Shown: positions 1 to 9,722 of the stretch, piece by piece
Numbering within the stretch: position 1 is the stretch's first letter
How the letters are laid out: the number at the start of each line of letters is the position of its first letter
NCBI GenBank assembly: GCA_907165135.1
Contig: OU015567.1
Coordinates: 6,639,001 to 6,703,000 of the forward strand
Source of the DNA: Oikopleura dioica
Lineage: Eukaryota > Chordata > Appendicularia > Copelata > Oikopleuridae
Length of the DNA: 64,000 nt
Direction of reading: 5' to 3'
The notes under the pieces: generated by a model
Database searches by the model: none
What the model was told of the DNA's origin: nothing
What the model saw: only the letters and a program-made list of their open reading frames with translations
Made by a program: the position numbers and the translations under genes

Positions 1-1872
1 TTCTTCTTGCGTTTTTGACTTTTTCTTCTTCGAATCTTTTTCCTAAAATCCAAGAGTTTAGAAAAAAACAAAGTTGAAAAGCGGGCCCACCTCTTTTTTA
101 GCTTTCGTGTGTTCTCCTTCTTGAATTTCCTCATCCAGATCGACCTGATCGTTGGCAATCATGATGTCGAACTTTCCTTTATTGAACTGTTGCACTGCGT
201 TGTGACGAGAAGCAGCGGCTAGTTCGGAGCTCAGGACAACTGAAGGTATTCCGAATTGCTTCAGGAAGAGTTTCAGCTTGTAACACCTAAAATTTCCGTA
301 AAACAGATATTTTTGGCCGCTTTTTTGAAGCCGATTGGGCTGCACAATCTGTGTAGAGATCTGAGTAACTCATATTCCCTTTTTTCAACCCCTTTTTTAC
401 CTATTTGTTCCACAAGCAAAGACAAGCGATTTTCCTCTGACGATTCTCAACTTGAGAAAGCTCAAAATCACCAAGTACTTTTCAAAGTCTTCGTTCAAAT
501 TAATCTGATATTGCTGGAGAACTTCCGCGTTCGGCAACGAGGAGTCGTCGAGCTTGAGCGTTACTGGATTCCGAAGCGCTAGTTTCTTCATTTTTTCGAC
601 TTGTTCTGAGAGGGTGGCGGACATGAGGAAGGATTGCTGCGTTCCAGGGAGATATGTGACGATTTCCGCGACCATTTTGTCGTTTCCGAATCCGAAGAGA
701 AGATCGGCTTCGTCCAGGACCATGACTGAGAGTTCTTCGAGGGAGAGACGCTCCGATTTTAGCGCATTTAGGATTCTGGAAAGAAAAAAATAAGCTTTTG
801 AAAAATGCTTTTTTCAATTATTACCTTCCAGGAGTTCCGATCACGATGGATGCGGAAATAGCTGATTCAGACTCAACTTCTGATCCAAGCTCGTAAATTG
901 AAATCGAATCGAGGCATTTGACACAGAGTTCTCGGACGACAGCTTCGATTTGCGAACATAACTCCCTCGTAGGGCCGATTATTAGAGCACGGGAGCTGGG
1001 GATGTGGAGGATTCGCTGGACAATCGGGATCAAGTACGCACCGGTTTTTCCAGAGCCAGTTCGGGCCTTGGCCAGAATGTCTTTTCCTTTCAGAGCGATT
1101 GGCAACCCGGCTTCTTGGATTTCTGTCGGCTCTTTCCAACCTTTACAGTGTTTTTCAATCCGAAATTTAGCGAAAATGGCTTCTCAAAAAAAGCGTTATC
1201 GCTTCTTTAGTAGGAAAAGATGCCCTAGTTTTTGTCGTCCTTGATCTAGGATCGACAAATGCCCCCGAAATCCGGATCGGGTTTTCGTCGGATTTCCTTG
1301 AAGTCTGATTTTTCCGATCGGGTTTTTGTCGGGTTTTCGTCGGGTTTTTGTCGGGTTTTTATCGGATTTTTGTAGGGTATTTTTCGGGTTTTTGTAGGGT
1401 ATTTTTCGGGTTTTTGTAGGGTATTTTTCGGGTTTTTATCGGGTCTTTGTCGGGTTCTTGTCGGGTTTTCACAACACTAAAGTTGATACAAGTAGAATGA
1501 ATCCAAATCGGCGAAACTAGACAGAATTTTTGGTTTACAGAATTTCGGGTACTATCTTTAATCAGATTGATGAGTAGATCTGAAGAGAAACCCGACGAAA
1601 ATACCCTACAAAAATCCGATAAATGACCCTATAAAAACCCGATTTTGTAGGGTCGCCAGAATTTCAGCATCGGGTTTTTGTAGGGTCGGCAGAATCCAAC
1701 AAAAACCCGACAAAAACGTCGGTTTTCGATCGGGTGTCGGGTGGGACTTGTCGATCCTAGTCCTTGATTTCAAAACATTTCCTAGTGCAGCGATCCCAGC
1801 CAAAATTCTTGGGTCAAGTCCGAAGGAATTCCACTGCGCGATTTCCTGCGTTTCCTCCCCCGCTTCTGACAT
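1..1872 (-). CDS. DDX56: DDX56-type DEAD-box RNA helicase (partial, 3' end off window)
   Basis: ATP-dependent RNA helicase of the DDX56/Dbp9 type, a nucleolar factor for large ribosomal subunit assembly. The start ATG is at 1872-1870. Visible motifs in order are the Q-motif region (PTEIQEAGLP), Walker A ARTGSGKT, PTRELC, TPGR, DEAD (VLDEADLLF), SAT (LMSATL), and a RecA2 start (RGKSLVFA, then CYKLKLFLKQFGIPSVVLS) that is characteristic of DDX56. Exons on the minus strand are about 1872-1782, 1140-825, 775-401, 286-90 and a last partial exon below 55 with a Lys/Glu-rich insert (KDSKKKKSK) where DDX56 proteins also carry a variable basic insert. The first intron (1781-1141) keeps the frame (AALG then WKEPTEIQ) only if it starts with GA, and it hosts a transposon. 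The remainder of the RecA2 domain lies left of the window. Confidence 0.9.
1246..1760. mobile_element. hAT-like non-autonomous element with perfect 8-bp target duplication
   Basis: A 515-bp element bounded by inverted termini CTAGGATCGACAA (1246-1258) and its complement (1748-1760), flanked by identical 8-bp direct repeats TCCTTGAT (1238-1245 and 1761-1768). Eight-bp duplications are typical of hAT-type transposases. The interior is an array of degenerate units of the type GGGTTTTTGTCG / GGGTATTTTTC on one side and the complement (AAAACCCGACA) on the other, so it can fold into a long imperfect hairpin. No transposase ORF. It lies in the first intron of the DDX56-type gene. Confidence 0.85.
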
Positions 1873-2032
1873 TTTTCCGAATTCGGCTTCTATGAAAACA
1901 AAACAATTGTGAAACTTTTTTTTTTATTTATATATTACGTTTTTGAAATGTGGATTTTTTTAAGTTTTTAGAAAAACAGGAATGAGTGAAGTGAGGCAGA
2001 AAATGTAGTGAATATTGATTTTTTCGTGAGTT
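1873..2032. other. Short intergenic spacer
   Basis: AT-rich spacer between the DDX56-type gene and the upstream minus-strand gene. Both genes read leftwards with about 160 bases between stop and next start, a spacing compatible with an operon, although it could also hold a promoter. No further feature seen. Confidence 0.5.
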
Positions 2033-4136
2033 TCAAGTTGTGTATGTGTCAGGGCTGAAAATGTGAGGAGCAGGTTCTTCCGCTGAAGGGTTGATGATCG
2101 CTTGGACATCTTTGATGAACGACTGAAGAGTCATCGCGTTCTTCGTGGATTGAACCAGCTGCTCGAGGAGTTCATCGTCCGACTCAGTTTCGGACTCGGA
2201 GCTCGACGAGGAGGATTCGGCGCTTTCTTCCAGCTAAAGAGTCGAATGAAAAAGCGTTTTAAAAATGGTTTTTCATTACCAAGTCTCGCCAATTTTGAAC
2301 TTCGGGCAATTTCGGCTGTGCCTTTGGCGCAGGTTTTCTGGCTATTCTTCGCTTTCCACGAGTGACTTCGGTTTCATGAGCAGAATCGTCAGGAGCGCTC
2401 TGGCTTTTTCGGCCTCTGACGATCGTGTGAGTTTTGTTGCTCGCGCGGACAAGGGTGCGAGTTTTTGACGAACTCTCTTCCTCGAAATCGAGGCTTCTAT
2501 TCGCAGCGGCTTCTGTTTTTAGTTCATCAAGAATTTCTTCAAGCGAAATTTGGACCTGAGCTCAGCAACCTGAGTCAGGCCCTGAAGGGGCAAAATCGCT
2601 AATTTTGATGAACAGTTCCTTTCACAATCGTCGGATTTCCTTCCCCTGCTCTCACCAGCGTGACCGTCTTGGACGGACTCGTTCTATCTGCTCCATTCGA
2701 AGCCCTGTAAATCGTCCGCGTTTTGGACTGCGACTCCGTTTGATCCACTCCTCTCATGATTGTGCGCGTTTTGTTTCCCTTGACGATGGTTCTTGTCTTT
2801 GAATTTGGCGAACTCGCGAATTGCGAATCTGCACAGCCTCGGACGATTGTTCTTGTTGAGTCGCCGATGCTTTTTCGATTTTGAGTTGGCTTTTTTAAAG
2901 GTTGAAAAGGGAACTTTTTCATGAAAAAATTGATTCATTTTCTTGAAAATTTCATGAAACAATAAAACTTTTCAACCCTTTCCTCAACAGGCGCTGTTTC
3001 AGAAAAAACATTCTTCCGATTTCTCCTCAATCTGAAATGCTGCGATTCGTTCCTCAATCCTCGCATTTGCGCGAGCGGCACGGGCGACCACTGTTCCGAT
3101 TTCCTCGGTTTCTTCGATTTGGTCAAATCGATCATTCCGTTCTTTGTTGATAAGGGCTTCTTCTTGGCGCTTGGAAAAGTCGAGTTTGGAACGATCGGAT
3201 CGTTGAAAAGGTCATCAAAGGTGAGATTTTTCGATGACGAGTTGTTTCGTCTTTGCCGGATTTCAAAAATTCTATAAAATTTAAAGAAATTAAATTAATA
3301 GAAGATTTTTCAAATCCGAATTTCCTATCGAAGGACCTATTTGACTTTTCGTGGAATTTCCTCGCTTTGCTCTTTATCAAGTTCTCCTGCGACGAGTCCG
3401 AGTGTTGGTAATAATCGTGAATCGAGTCTGCCGACGAATCTCGCATCACATCATACACAGGGACGCTTCTCTTCGCTCGAACAGTTCTATTCCGCGGCTT
3501 TTTAATAATCACAGCTTTGTCGGATCGCGCATCGGAATTTTCTTCTTCTCTTGGAACGTCGAAGGTCTCGTTGTTCGCAACTCCTGGCTTCGGAAGAGTC
3601 TCGTCGTCGCCGCTTGAATTCATGATCGACGAAACATCGTCTTCGTCTTCCGATAAGTGCACTTGCTGGTTCACTTTTCTGGATTTTCACCAAGTTCTCG
3701 AATACAGGGAGCTCAGCCTGGGCTCGGCAACCAGTGTAGAAAACCTGAGTCAGGGTCTGAAAGATCTTGAATGTAAAAACGAAGCCGCGAAGCGGCTTTT
3801 CAATGAAAATCTTTCAGACCCTCACTCAGGTTTCTTCACAGGCTGCCTGATGGTTTCAGCCAATCAAAAACCCGTATTTTTGGAAATATCTTGTTTTCAA
3901 ATACGAGTTTCTGATTCGCTAAATAGCCTTTTTTCCATGAAATCCGTTCCTGATTGAGTCCTGTGATCATTTGTCGACTCCAGCGTTTCTCCAATCGTAT
4001 CCGAATTCTCATCAGACGAATCCCTCGTGACACTCTTCACCGGAATGATCCTTCTTCTCTTGACTGTCCGACTTCTTCGCTCTTGTAAGTCTGTTTCTCG
4101 ATTTTTCGGCGTCGACCATCGCTCCCGATCTCTCAT
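2033..4136 (-). CDS. Uncharacterised protein with repeated KTRTI[V/M/Y][R/K]G motifs
   Basis: Not recognised. The ATG at 4136-4134 starts MRDRERWSTPK, and the last exon ends SPDTYTT at 2033. At least six exons can be followed: 4136 to about 3920, 3677 to about 3290, 3276 to about 2985, about 2930 to 2616, 2553 to 2281, 2234 to 2033. Two exons carry a diverged copy of one unit (RTVKRRRIIPVKSVTRDSS and RTVRAKRSVPVYDVMRDSS). The middle of the protein carries eight short repeats: STRTIVRG, KTRTIVKG, KTRTIMRG, KTRTIYRA, KTVTLVRA, NPTIVKG, KTRTLVRA, KTHTIVRG. The tail is acidic and Ser-rich. The protein is basic and low complexity, likely nuclear (inference). Its promoter shares a 14-bp block with the Emi-like cell-cycle gene at 33.4 kb. 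Exon 2/3 boundaries lack an obvious GT donor and are approximate. Confidence 0.6.
3708..3858. mobile_element. Family A MITE (degenerate copy) in an intron
   Basis: Starts CTGGGCTCGGCAACC(A)GTGTAGAAAACC, and the opposite end matches the complement (CTTTCAGACCCTCACTCAGGTTTC). A GAAGCCGCGAAGCGGCTT hairpin sits in the middle. It lies in the first intron of the KTRTI-repeat gene. The right terminus is diverged and the target duplication is not clear. Confidence 0.75.
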
Positions 4137-4229
4137 ATTTTCTGAAACACTTTTATAAAAAATTACTTTCTTTTTAAAAAATAGTCGCAATAAATTTTCA
4201 CTTTCACTATTTCGAATGATTCAATTTTC

Positions 4230-4275
4230 GAGCGCCGCGCTGATTGGCTCGCGCGCTCGCTTGATGACGTCACTG
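4230..4275 (-). promoter_or_regulatory. CCAAT-box / CRE promoter block
   Basis: About 100-130 bases upstream of the KTRTI-repeat gene start. It contains an inverted CCAAT box (ATTGG, 4243-4247) inside GCGCTGATTGGCTC (4237-4250) and a perfect palindromic CRE TGACGTCA (4265-4272) in a GC-rich patch within otherwise AT-rich DNA. The 14-bp block recurs exactly at 33314-33327 upstream of the Emi-like gene. Confidence 0.6.
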
Positions 4276-4589
4276 GCGGAGGAAAATCTCCCCGTGATAC
4301 GAAAAAAATCGGAATTGATAAGTAATTGAAAAGACTGAAAACACCTTCAATGATTAGAGGCTTACTTTCTAAGAGGCGGCTTTTTCTCAATCACAAAATG
4401 GTCTTTGTCGTCAATTCTAAGCTAAAGAAAGGTCAAAATTATTCATTATTTTTGATTAAAGTCTTTATCAAAATAACGAGTACTAAATCTTCTATAAGTC
4501 GACGACTTAAAGTCGTTATGCACTTTTTCCCAGGCGCGGGACTTACCATTTGTCTTTGATCTCGTCCTCATTTCATTTCTTTCTCAACC

Positions 4590-5190
4590 CTTTTTCGACC
4601 TCCAAAAGACTCCAAAAGGTGATCTGGCCGTTGCCACTGCTGATGCTGCTGTCAAGGGTTTTAGCCGCCAAGTTGAAGTTCTCATGCTAATAAAAGTCTT
4701 CTAGAAAAGATTCCGTCTTTTCTCAAGATTTCGCGAGAATAGCCTGAGCTCGGCAACCTGTGTGGAAACCTGACTCAGGGTCTGAAAGAACTTTTAGCTC
4801 TGACTCAGAAATGGTACTTTTGCAAAGCCGCTTTGCGGCTTTCTTTTTTGGAAGAACTGCTACGCGGCTTTTCATTAAAGACCTTTCAGACCCTGACTCA
4901 GGTTTTTTACCGAGCCGAGCAACTAGTTTGATGGCTAAAATCCTTGTCCGCCAGTTGTTCCAAGAAACGAATGAAAAAACAAAAGTGCTTTATCTCGCCA
5001 GTGGCAGTACAAAAGTCATGCTCAAAGGTGGCGAGGAGTGTCTATTGTCGCTAGAATCTAAAGCCAAGGAGTTTGAGCTAAACCGAGTGGCTATTCAGAA
5101 TCAAAAAAGCGGAGAAATGATTTTACTCGCAATTGGCCCTGAGTTATTAGGGTCTAATCTTGCTCTTTTTTCCTCCTTGATTTCAATGTA
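4590..5190 (+). other. Possible small gene or gene fragment interrupted by a MITE
   Basis: Flanking the MITE are two open stretches: 4615-4705 (PKGDLAVATADAAVKGFSRQ..) and 4925-5190 (MAKILVRQLFQETNEKTKV..ASGSTKVMLKGGEECLLSLE..), with codon composition like genes nearby. The second is open for about 85 codons up to a TAG at 5189. No family is recognised and no clear promoter or splice pair was found. It may be a real small gene with an intron holding the MITE, or a decayed fragment. Confidence 0.25.
4742..4922. mobile_element. Family A MITE
   Basis: Left end CCTGAGCTCGGCAACCTGTGTGGAAACC, GACTCAGGGTCTGAAAG, central GCCGC hairpins, right end CTTTCAGACCCTGACTCAGGTTTTTTACCGAGCCGAGCAA. It is inserted in a short open stretch at 4600-5190. 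Confidence 0.8.
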
Positions 5191-5395
5191 GAAAATCCTA
5201 TCTTTTACGATTGATTAGACCCAAAACAAGAGCGCTACAGAAATCGACAGAGTAACTGGCCATTTAAAACTTTTGTAATTCGTCTTTGATCCCAAAAGGG
5301 CACAAATATTTAACCGCACCTGCAAATAACTACAGAGTTATTCAAAATTCTTCTTCAAAGGCACATTTTTCCACTGTTATCTTTTTAGAGAAAAG

Positions 5396-7192
5396 ATGAG
5401 TTTTGAACGCGCGGCTGGAACGAAGCAGGTCAAGTACGGAACGGCCGGTTTTCGCGGACCAGCTAACGATGGCCAAATGGGCTTTATTGTCAAAAGGTCG
5501 GGAATTACCGCGGCTTTGAGATCGAGAAAGTTGGGCAAGGCAACTGGCTTGATGATTACTGCTTCTCACAATCCTGTTCAAGACAACGGCGTCAAGGTTT
5601 GCCAAAGATCTTATTTTTGAAATCAACTTTGGAAAAGGTAACAGAGCCTCTTGGTGAAATGCTCGTCCCAAGTTGGGAAGGTCTCGCCACAAATCTGACC
5701 AATGCAGATGACCTCAATGCTGAGGTCGAAAAAATCATCAAAGACGAGGAAATTTGCTCTTCCTCCGAAGGACTTGTCGTTCTTGGCCGAGATACTCGAC
5801 CAAGCAGGTAATTTACTGTAACTGAGTCTTTGTTAATTTTCCATAGCTCCGAATTATCGTATGCCGCTGCTGAGGGGATCATCCAGGCTCAGTCTAGATC
5901 TCTGAATTTAGGCGTTGTAACAACACCGCAACTTCACTACTTAACCTACAAAATCAACACGGGAACGCCCGTCTTCAAGCTCGACTTGGATCTGTATTAT
6001 TCCGATTTCACCAATGCCTTTTTGGAAATCACCAAGGTACAAATCTTCGTCCAAAAACCACCCTATTTTAATGTAGAATTCTGCCAATCTCGGTAACCTT
6101 GTGGTCGACTGCGCCAATGGCGTCGGTCATTTAGCCGGAGCTCAGTTCGCCAAGCGGCTCGAGTCAAAGGTCAATGTCAAGCTGACTAATGTCGGAGATG
6201 GGCAGCTCAATCATGAGTGCGGAGCCGATTTTGTCAAAACTGGCCAAAGGTAATCGCACAAATACCGGATGAAAACATCAAAAACATACTGTATATCTTG
6301 CTTCAAAAACTCGCTTATCTGATAATCATCATCATCCAAGAGCTCCAGTTGGATCCGAAATGGAAGAGGGCGTGCGATACTGCTCAGTAGACGGCGATGC
6401 TGATCGACTGGTCTATTACTTTTTGAGAAATGGAAAGTTCTTCCTCCTTGATGGCGACAGAATCGCTTGCTTGATCGCTACTTATCTTCAAAAACGTCTC
6501 GGAGAGGTATGTTTTCGAACTCGATCAAAAAAAGCAGTCCTTTTTGAAAGGAGACATCGGTTAACTTCGGCGTCGTTCAAACTGCTTATGCCAACGGAGC
6601 GAGCACCAACTACTTATCCTCTCTTGGAATCAAAACTGTTTGCACCAAGACCGGCGTGAAACACCTCCACCACGCCGCTTTGGACTTCGACATCGGTGTT
6701 TACTTCGAGGCAAATGGCCACGGAACCGTGCTTTTCAACGAATCCGCGATCGGAAAACTCGAAAAAGAAGGCCAGACGGAAATTCTAGCGCTCGCCAAAC
6801 TCGTCAATCAAACTGTCGGTGATGCCTTCTCCGATATGCTCGCTGTCGAAGCTGTCTTGCATTTACTCAACTGGAGCATTGAGGATTGGGCGGCGATGTA
6901 CTCCGACTATCCAAATCGACTCATGAAGGTCAAAATCGCCAACCGAGCGGATATCCAAGTGACTAACGCTGAAAGAACTTGCCTGGCTCCAGCTGGTCTT
7001 CAGGAGAAACTCGACGCCCTGGTCGCCCCAGTGACGAACGGAAGATCATTTGTGCGAGCAAGTGGAACGGAAGATGTCGTCCGAGTCTACGCAGAAGCCG
7101 ACACTGCCGAGAACTGTAATAAATTGTCCATCGACGTGGCAAATTTAGTTTACGACATGGCAAATGGTCAAGGCGACAAACCATCACTGTGA
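5396..7192 (+). CDS. PGM3: Phosphoacetylglucosamine mutase
   Basis: Interconverts N-acetylglucosamine-6-phosphate and -1-phosphate (EC 5.4.2.3) on the route to UDP-GlcNAc, needed for glycosylation and, in larvaceans, for matrix and cellulose-rich house production (the latter is inference). Six exons: 5396-5596, 5638-5807, 5847-6036, 6077-6249, 6341-6506, 6551-7192, joined by introns of 39-91 nt. Motifs in order: YGTAGFRG near the N-terminus, catalytic serine loop TASHNP, metal loop DGDADR, sugar loop FEANGHG, and the phosphate-binding loop RASGTEDVVRVYAEA near the C-terminus. All catalytic residues are present. The N-terminal domain is somewhat shorter than in vertebrates. A polypyrimidine stretch and AG just upstream of the ATG (CTTTTTAG) could be a trans-splice acceptor. 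Confidence 0.95.
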
Positions 7193-7493
7193 ATCTCTTT
7201 TGACAGAATATTCAGTTGTCAATTCCGGGCAAAATCAATTCAATCATAATAATTTGCACAATTTCTGTATTTTCCAAAACAGTTCTTTTCGCAAATAAAT
7301 TAAAAATATTAAAATTTATATGAAGCTAAAAATTGAGAAAATTGAAACTGGGAAAAATGCTGGCTGCAAGTTTTTTTTTCTTTTAATATTTTCATCAATA
7401 CAGTTTTTTATGTTTCTAAGCGTTCTAGTGAGAAGAAGTTTTGATTGATTATTCACAATATTCATTATTTTTTGGCGGGGCTTGGTACTAGTA

Positions 7494-9011
7494 CTAGCTG
7501 AACTCGGTGATTTTTGGCGTTGAGTTTGAGCTGCTGCCAACGATGATTCGTTGTAGCTCTTCTTTGACCCGGCGCTCGACTTCTTCGTCGATGTGTTCTT
7601 TGACCATTTGTTCCATCGAGCGACTGGATTTGCTCAGCGATCTAGATGATTAAACAGTCATTTAGCAATTGAGGTCAGTCCAGGTCAGCTAGAAGCTCAT
7701 TTACCTCGTGGAATAAACCCTTTTAGGCTCGCGTTCGTTGTCTACCGCTAAAATAGCATTATCCTCTGAAATGAAGCTTGGCGGCTCTATCAGCGAGTCT
7801 TCTTCGTTACTGTAGCTTTTCATCCGCCCCATGCTTCTGTAAGAGCGGAGACTTGACCGTGACCCGTATCGAAGTGGAGATTTATAACTGATTGATAAAG
7901 TGCTGGGATTTGAAAACAAAAAACTTACGGACTAGCAGGCGAATTATCGTAGTAAAGGGGCGTTTCTATCGGCTTTCCTGCGTACTAAACCGGTTTCAGT
8001 TAATTTTCCTGAGTGCTGCTTTAAGTCTTTTTTTACCTGTGGATTGTAGAGCATGAGCTTTGAGGAATTTGGAATGTCGAGGCTTAATTCGCGATGGACT
8101 TGAACCGCCTTGCCGGATTTGACGGACGGGAGCGTTCCATTACTGTAGTTGGAGCTTTTCCTTACTGGGCCTTGGGAGCCTTCGGATTACTGTCATGGGA
8201 AAAATATGCAATAAACGTACCCAAGTACTGCTCGCGCTGGATATAAGACATTTGAGGCTGTAAGCTTGGATCGTAGAGGGTTCCGCTTTCTATGTGCTGC
8301 TCAACTGGTTGACAAATATTGGATTTTCTCAAGGGCTTCCTTAACAAGGCATTCAATTTCATTGGGAATTTCAAGTGTTCTTAGAAAGAAGATGAGCATT
8401 CGGGACATTCGGGGACATTCGGGACATTCAGGGATATTGGGGACATTCAGGGACATTTGGGAAACTCGGGGACATAGGGGACATAACAAGCGTCTACCAG
8501 AAAATCATTGTTTGGAGCTCAAATCAACCGTTTCCTTATCACTTTTGGCTTTACAACAGCATTTGTTAATCGAATAAGCGAGAATGACGAGTAAAAAGAT
8601 GGCACCACCAATATAGACCCAGCCATATTTGTTGAAATCCAGATAAAGAGAAGCTGCTCCGTGAGGATCAGTAAATGTATACTGAGAATTAAGCCCCGTC
8701 TGTTTTGACTTAAATAGAACAAAAAAAAAGGAATAATGATCCTCTCCTTCCGTGATTGGTGCTTGCGTTGGCGGTGGCGTCGGTGGTGGCTGAACTTCTT
8801 CGGAAAATAAGTTTCCCTGAATATTAATAAAAATAAGACGCTTTGATGGTTTGTTTGTCCCATCAAAAATTGATCAACTAAACTAAGAATTCTTACCATG
8901 AATAAGCTTCTTTTTTTCGCCTTCACCAAACCATAATCTCTTAAATAACGCGTCGCCAAAGTCCCGTTTCTCTCCTCTTGTTCAATTGTTTCAACAAAAA
9001 TCGTTTCTCTC
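7494..9011 (-). CDS. Single-pass membrane protein with Pro-rich stalk and Ser/Tyr-rich tail (5' end unresolved)
   Basis: Not assigned to a family. Read leftwards, an extracellular part (about 9011-8740: an NGT glycosylation site, then VQPPPTPPPTQAPIT stalk) leads to one transmembrane helix (GWVYIGGAIFLLVILAYSI) followed by NKCCCK, a likely palmitoylated juxtamembrane cluster. Downstream exons at about 8361-8228, 8177-8038, 7980-7929, 7880-7704 and 7640-7494 encode a basic Ser/Tyr-rich tail (YDPSLQPQMSYIQREQY, LRYGSRSSLRSYRSM) ending in a short coil (VKEHIDEEVERRVKEELQRI). Joining the two halves assumes an intron (about 8535-8380) that contains a minisatellite. Otherwise the membrane part ends at a stop near 8510 and the tail would be a separate gene starting at the ATG near 8361. 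No start codon was found for the 5' end. Confidence 0.5.
8396..8486. repeat. Minisatellite with GGGACATTC units
   Basis: About nine imperfect 9-11 bp units (GGGACATTCG / GGGACATTCA / GGGATATTG / GGGACATTTG). It sits in the presumed intron of the minus-strand membrane protein gene. Confidence 0.9.
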
Positions 9012-9722
9012 CTTTGTCAAATTCCGAATTCTTGAATTCCGTGGTCGATTTCTTGGTGCTTTCTTTCTCCTTTCTTCTTTCTTTACTCAACACTCGAGGA
9101 GCATCATTTTTCGTAAGTTACATATTAACTCAGTGACTCGGCGCGGGCTCGGCTCATGAGAGTGATACTGTCGGATTTTCAATGCTGAAAACTGCACTTG
9201 AATGGATTCAAACGGCTGTGAAAATAAAGCGATTTGCCTCATAATAAATACGTCCTCCTTTTGTTATTAAATTTGCGATCCCGGCCTTTTCATCAAAATC
9301 AAAATTAAAAATTGATGTCTTGAAAGTTTCCTCTTTTAATATTTTTAATAAAGCAAAAGCAAAAATGTTTGAAAAACTCTGAATTCGTGAAATCCAGCTC
9401 CATTTGTCCGCGACGCAATAATCTCCTTTCATCGAGCACTCACGCCACATGATGGCGTTTCTGGGCAGTTAGTCCGTAAGCCTTGATTATTTTTGAAACA
9501 ATCTTCGGCCAAAGTTAAAAATTGGAGAAACAACGTCTTGAAAGATTAATTTAGCCGGGTCTCTACTAGAAAGAGTTGAATTCAATATGTTTTTTGAGCA
9601 ATTTGTTTAGTTAAAAAAAGCAAGCTAGGGTCGTTGAAATTTCAGGAATATGGGAACGAGCATCTGTAGACGTAAAAGCTCATGTACATCGATCCAATCA
9701 TTCTCTTGTCATTTGAAAGAAA
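9012..9722. other. Intergenic region between divergent genes
   Basis: About 700 bases between the minus-strand membrane protein and the plus-strand PI-PLC gene, so probably carrying both promoters. A minus-strand open frame at 9450-9208 (80 codons, with KGDYCVADKWSWIS) has no recognisable family, and I do not call it. The rest is AT-rich without clear structure. Confidence 0.4.

Noticed and set aside
4326-4559. Plus-strand frame in the promoter region
   Set aside because: Lies within the upstream region of the minus-strand gene, AT-rich, with no gene-like features.
9208-9450. 80-codon minus-strand open frame as a gene
   Set aside because: No splice partner, no family, no start context, and it lies in a probable divergent promoter region.
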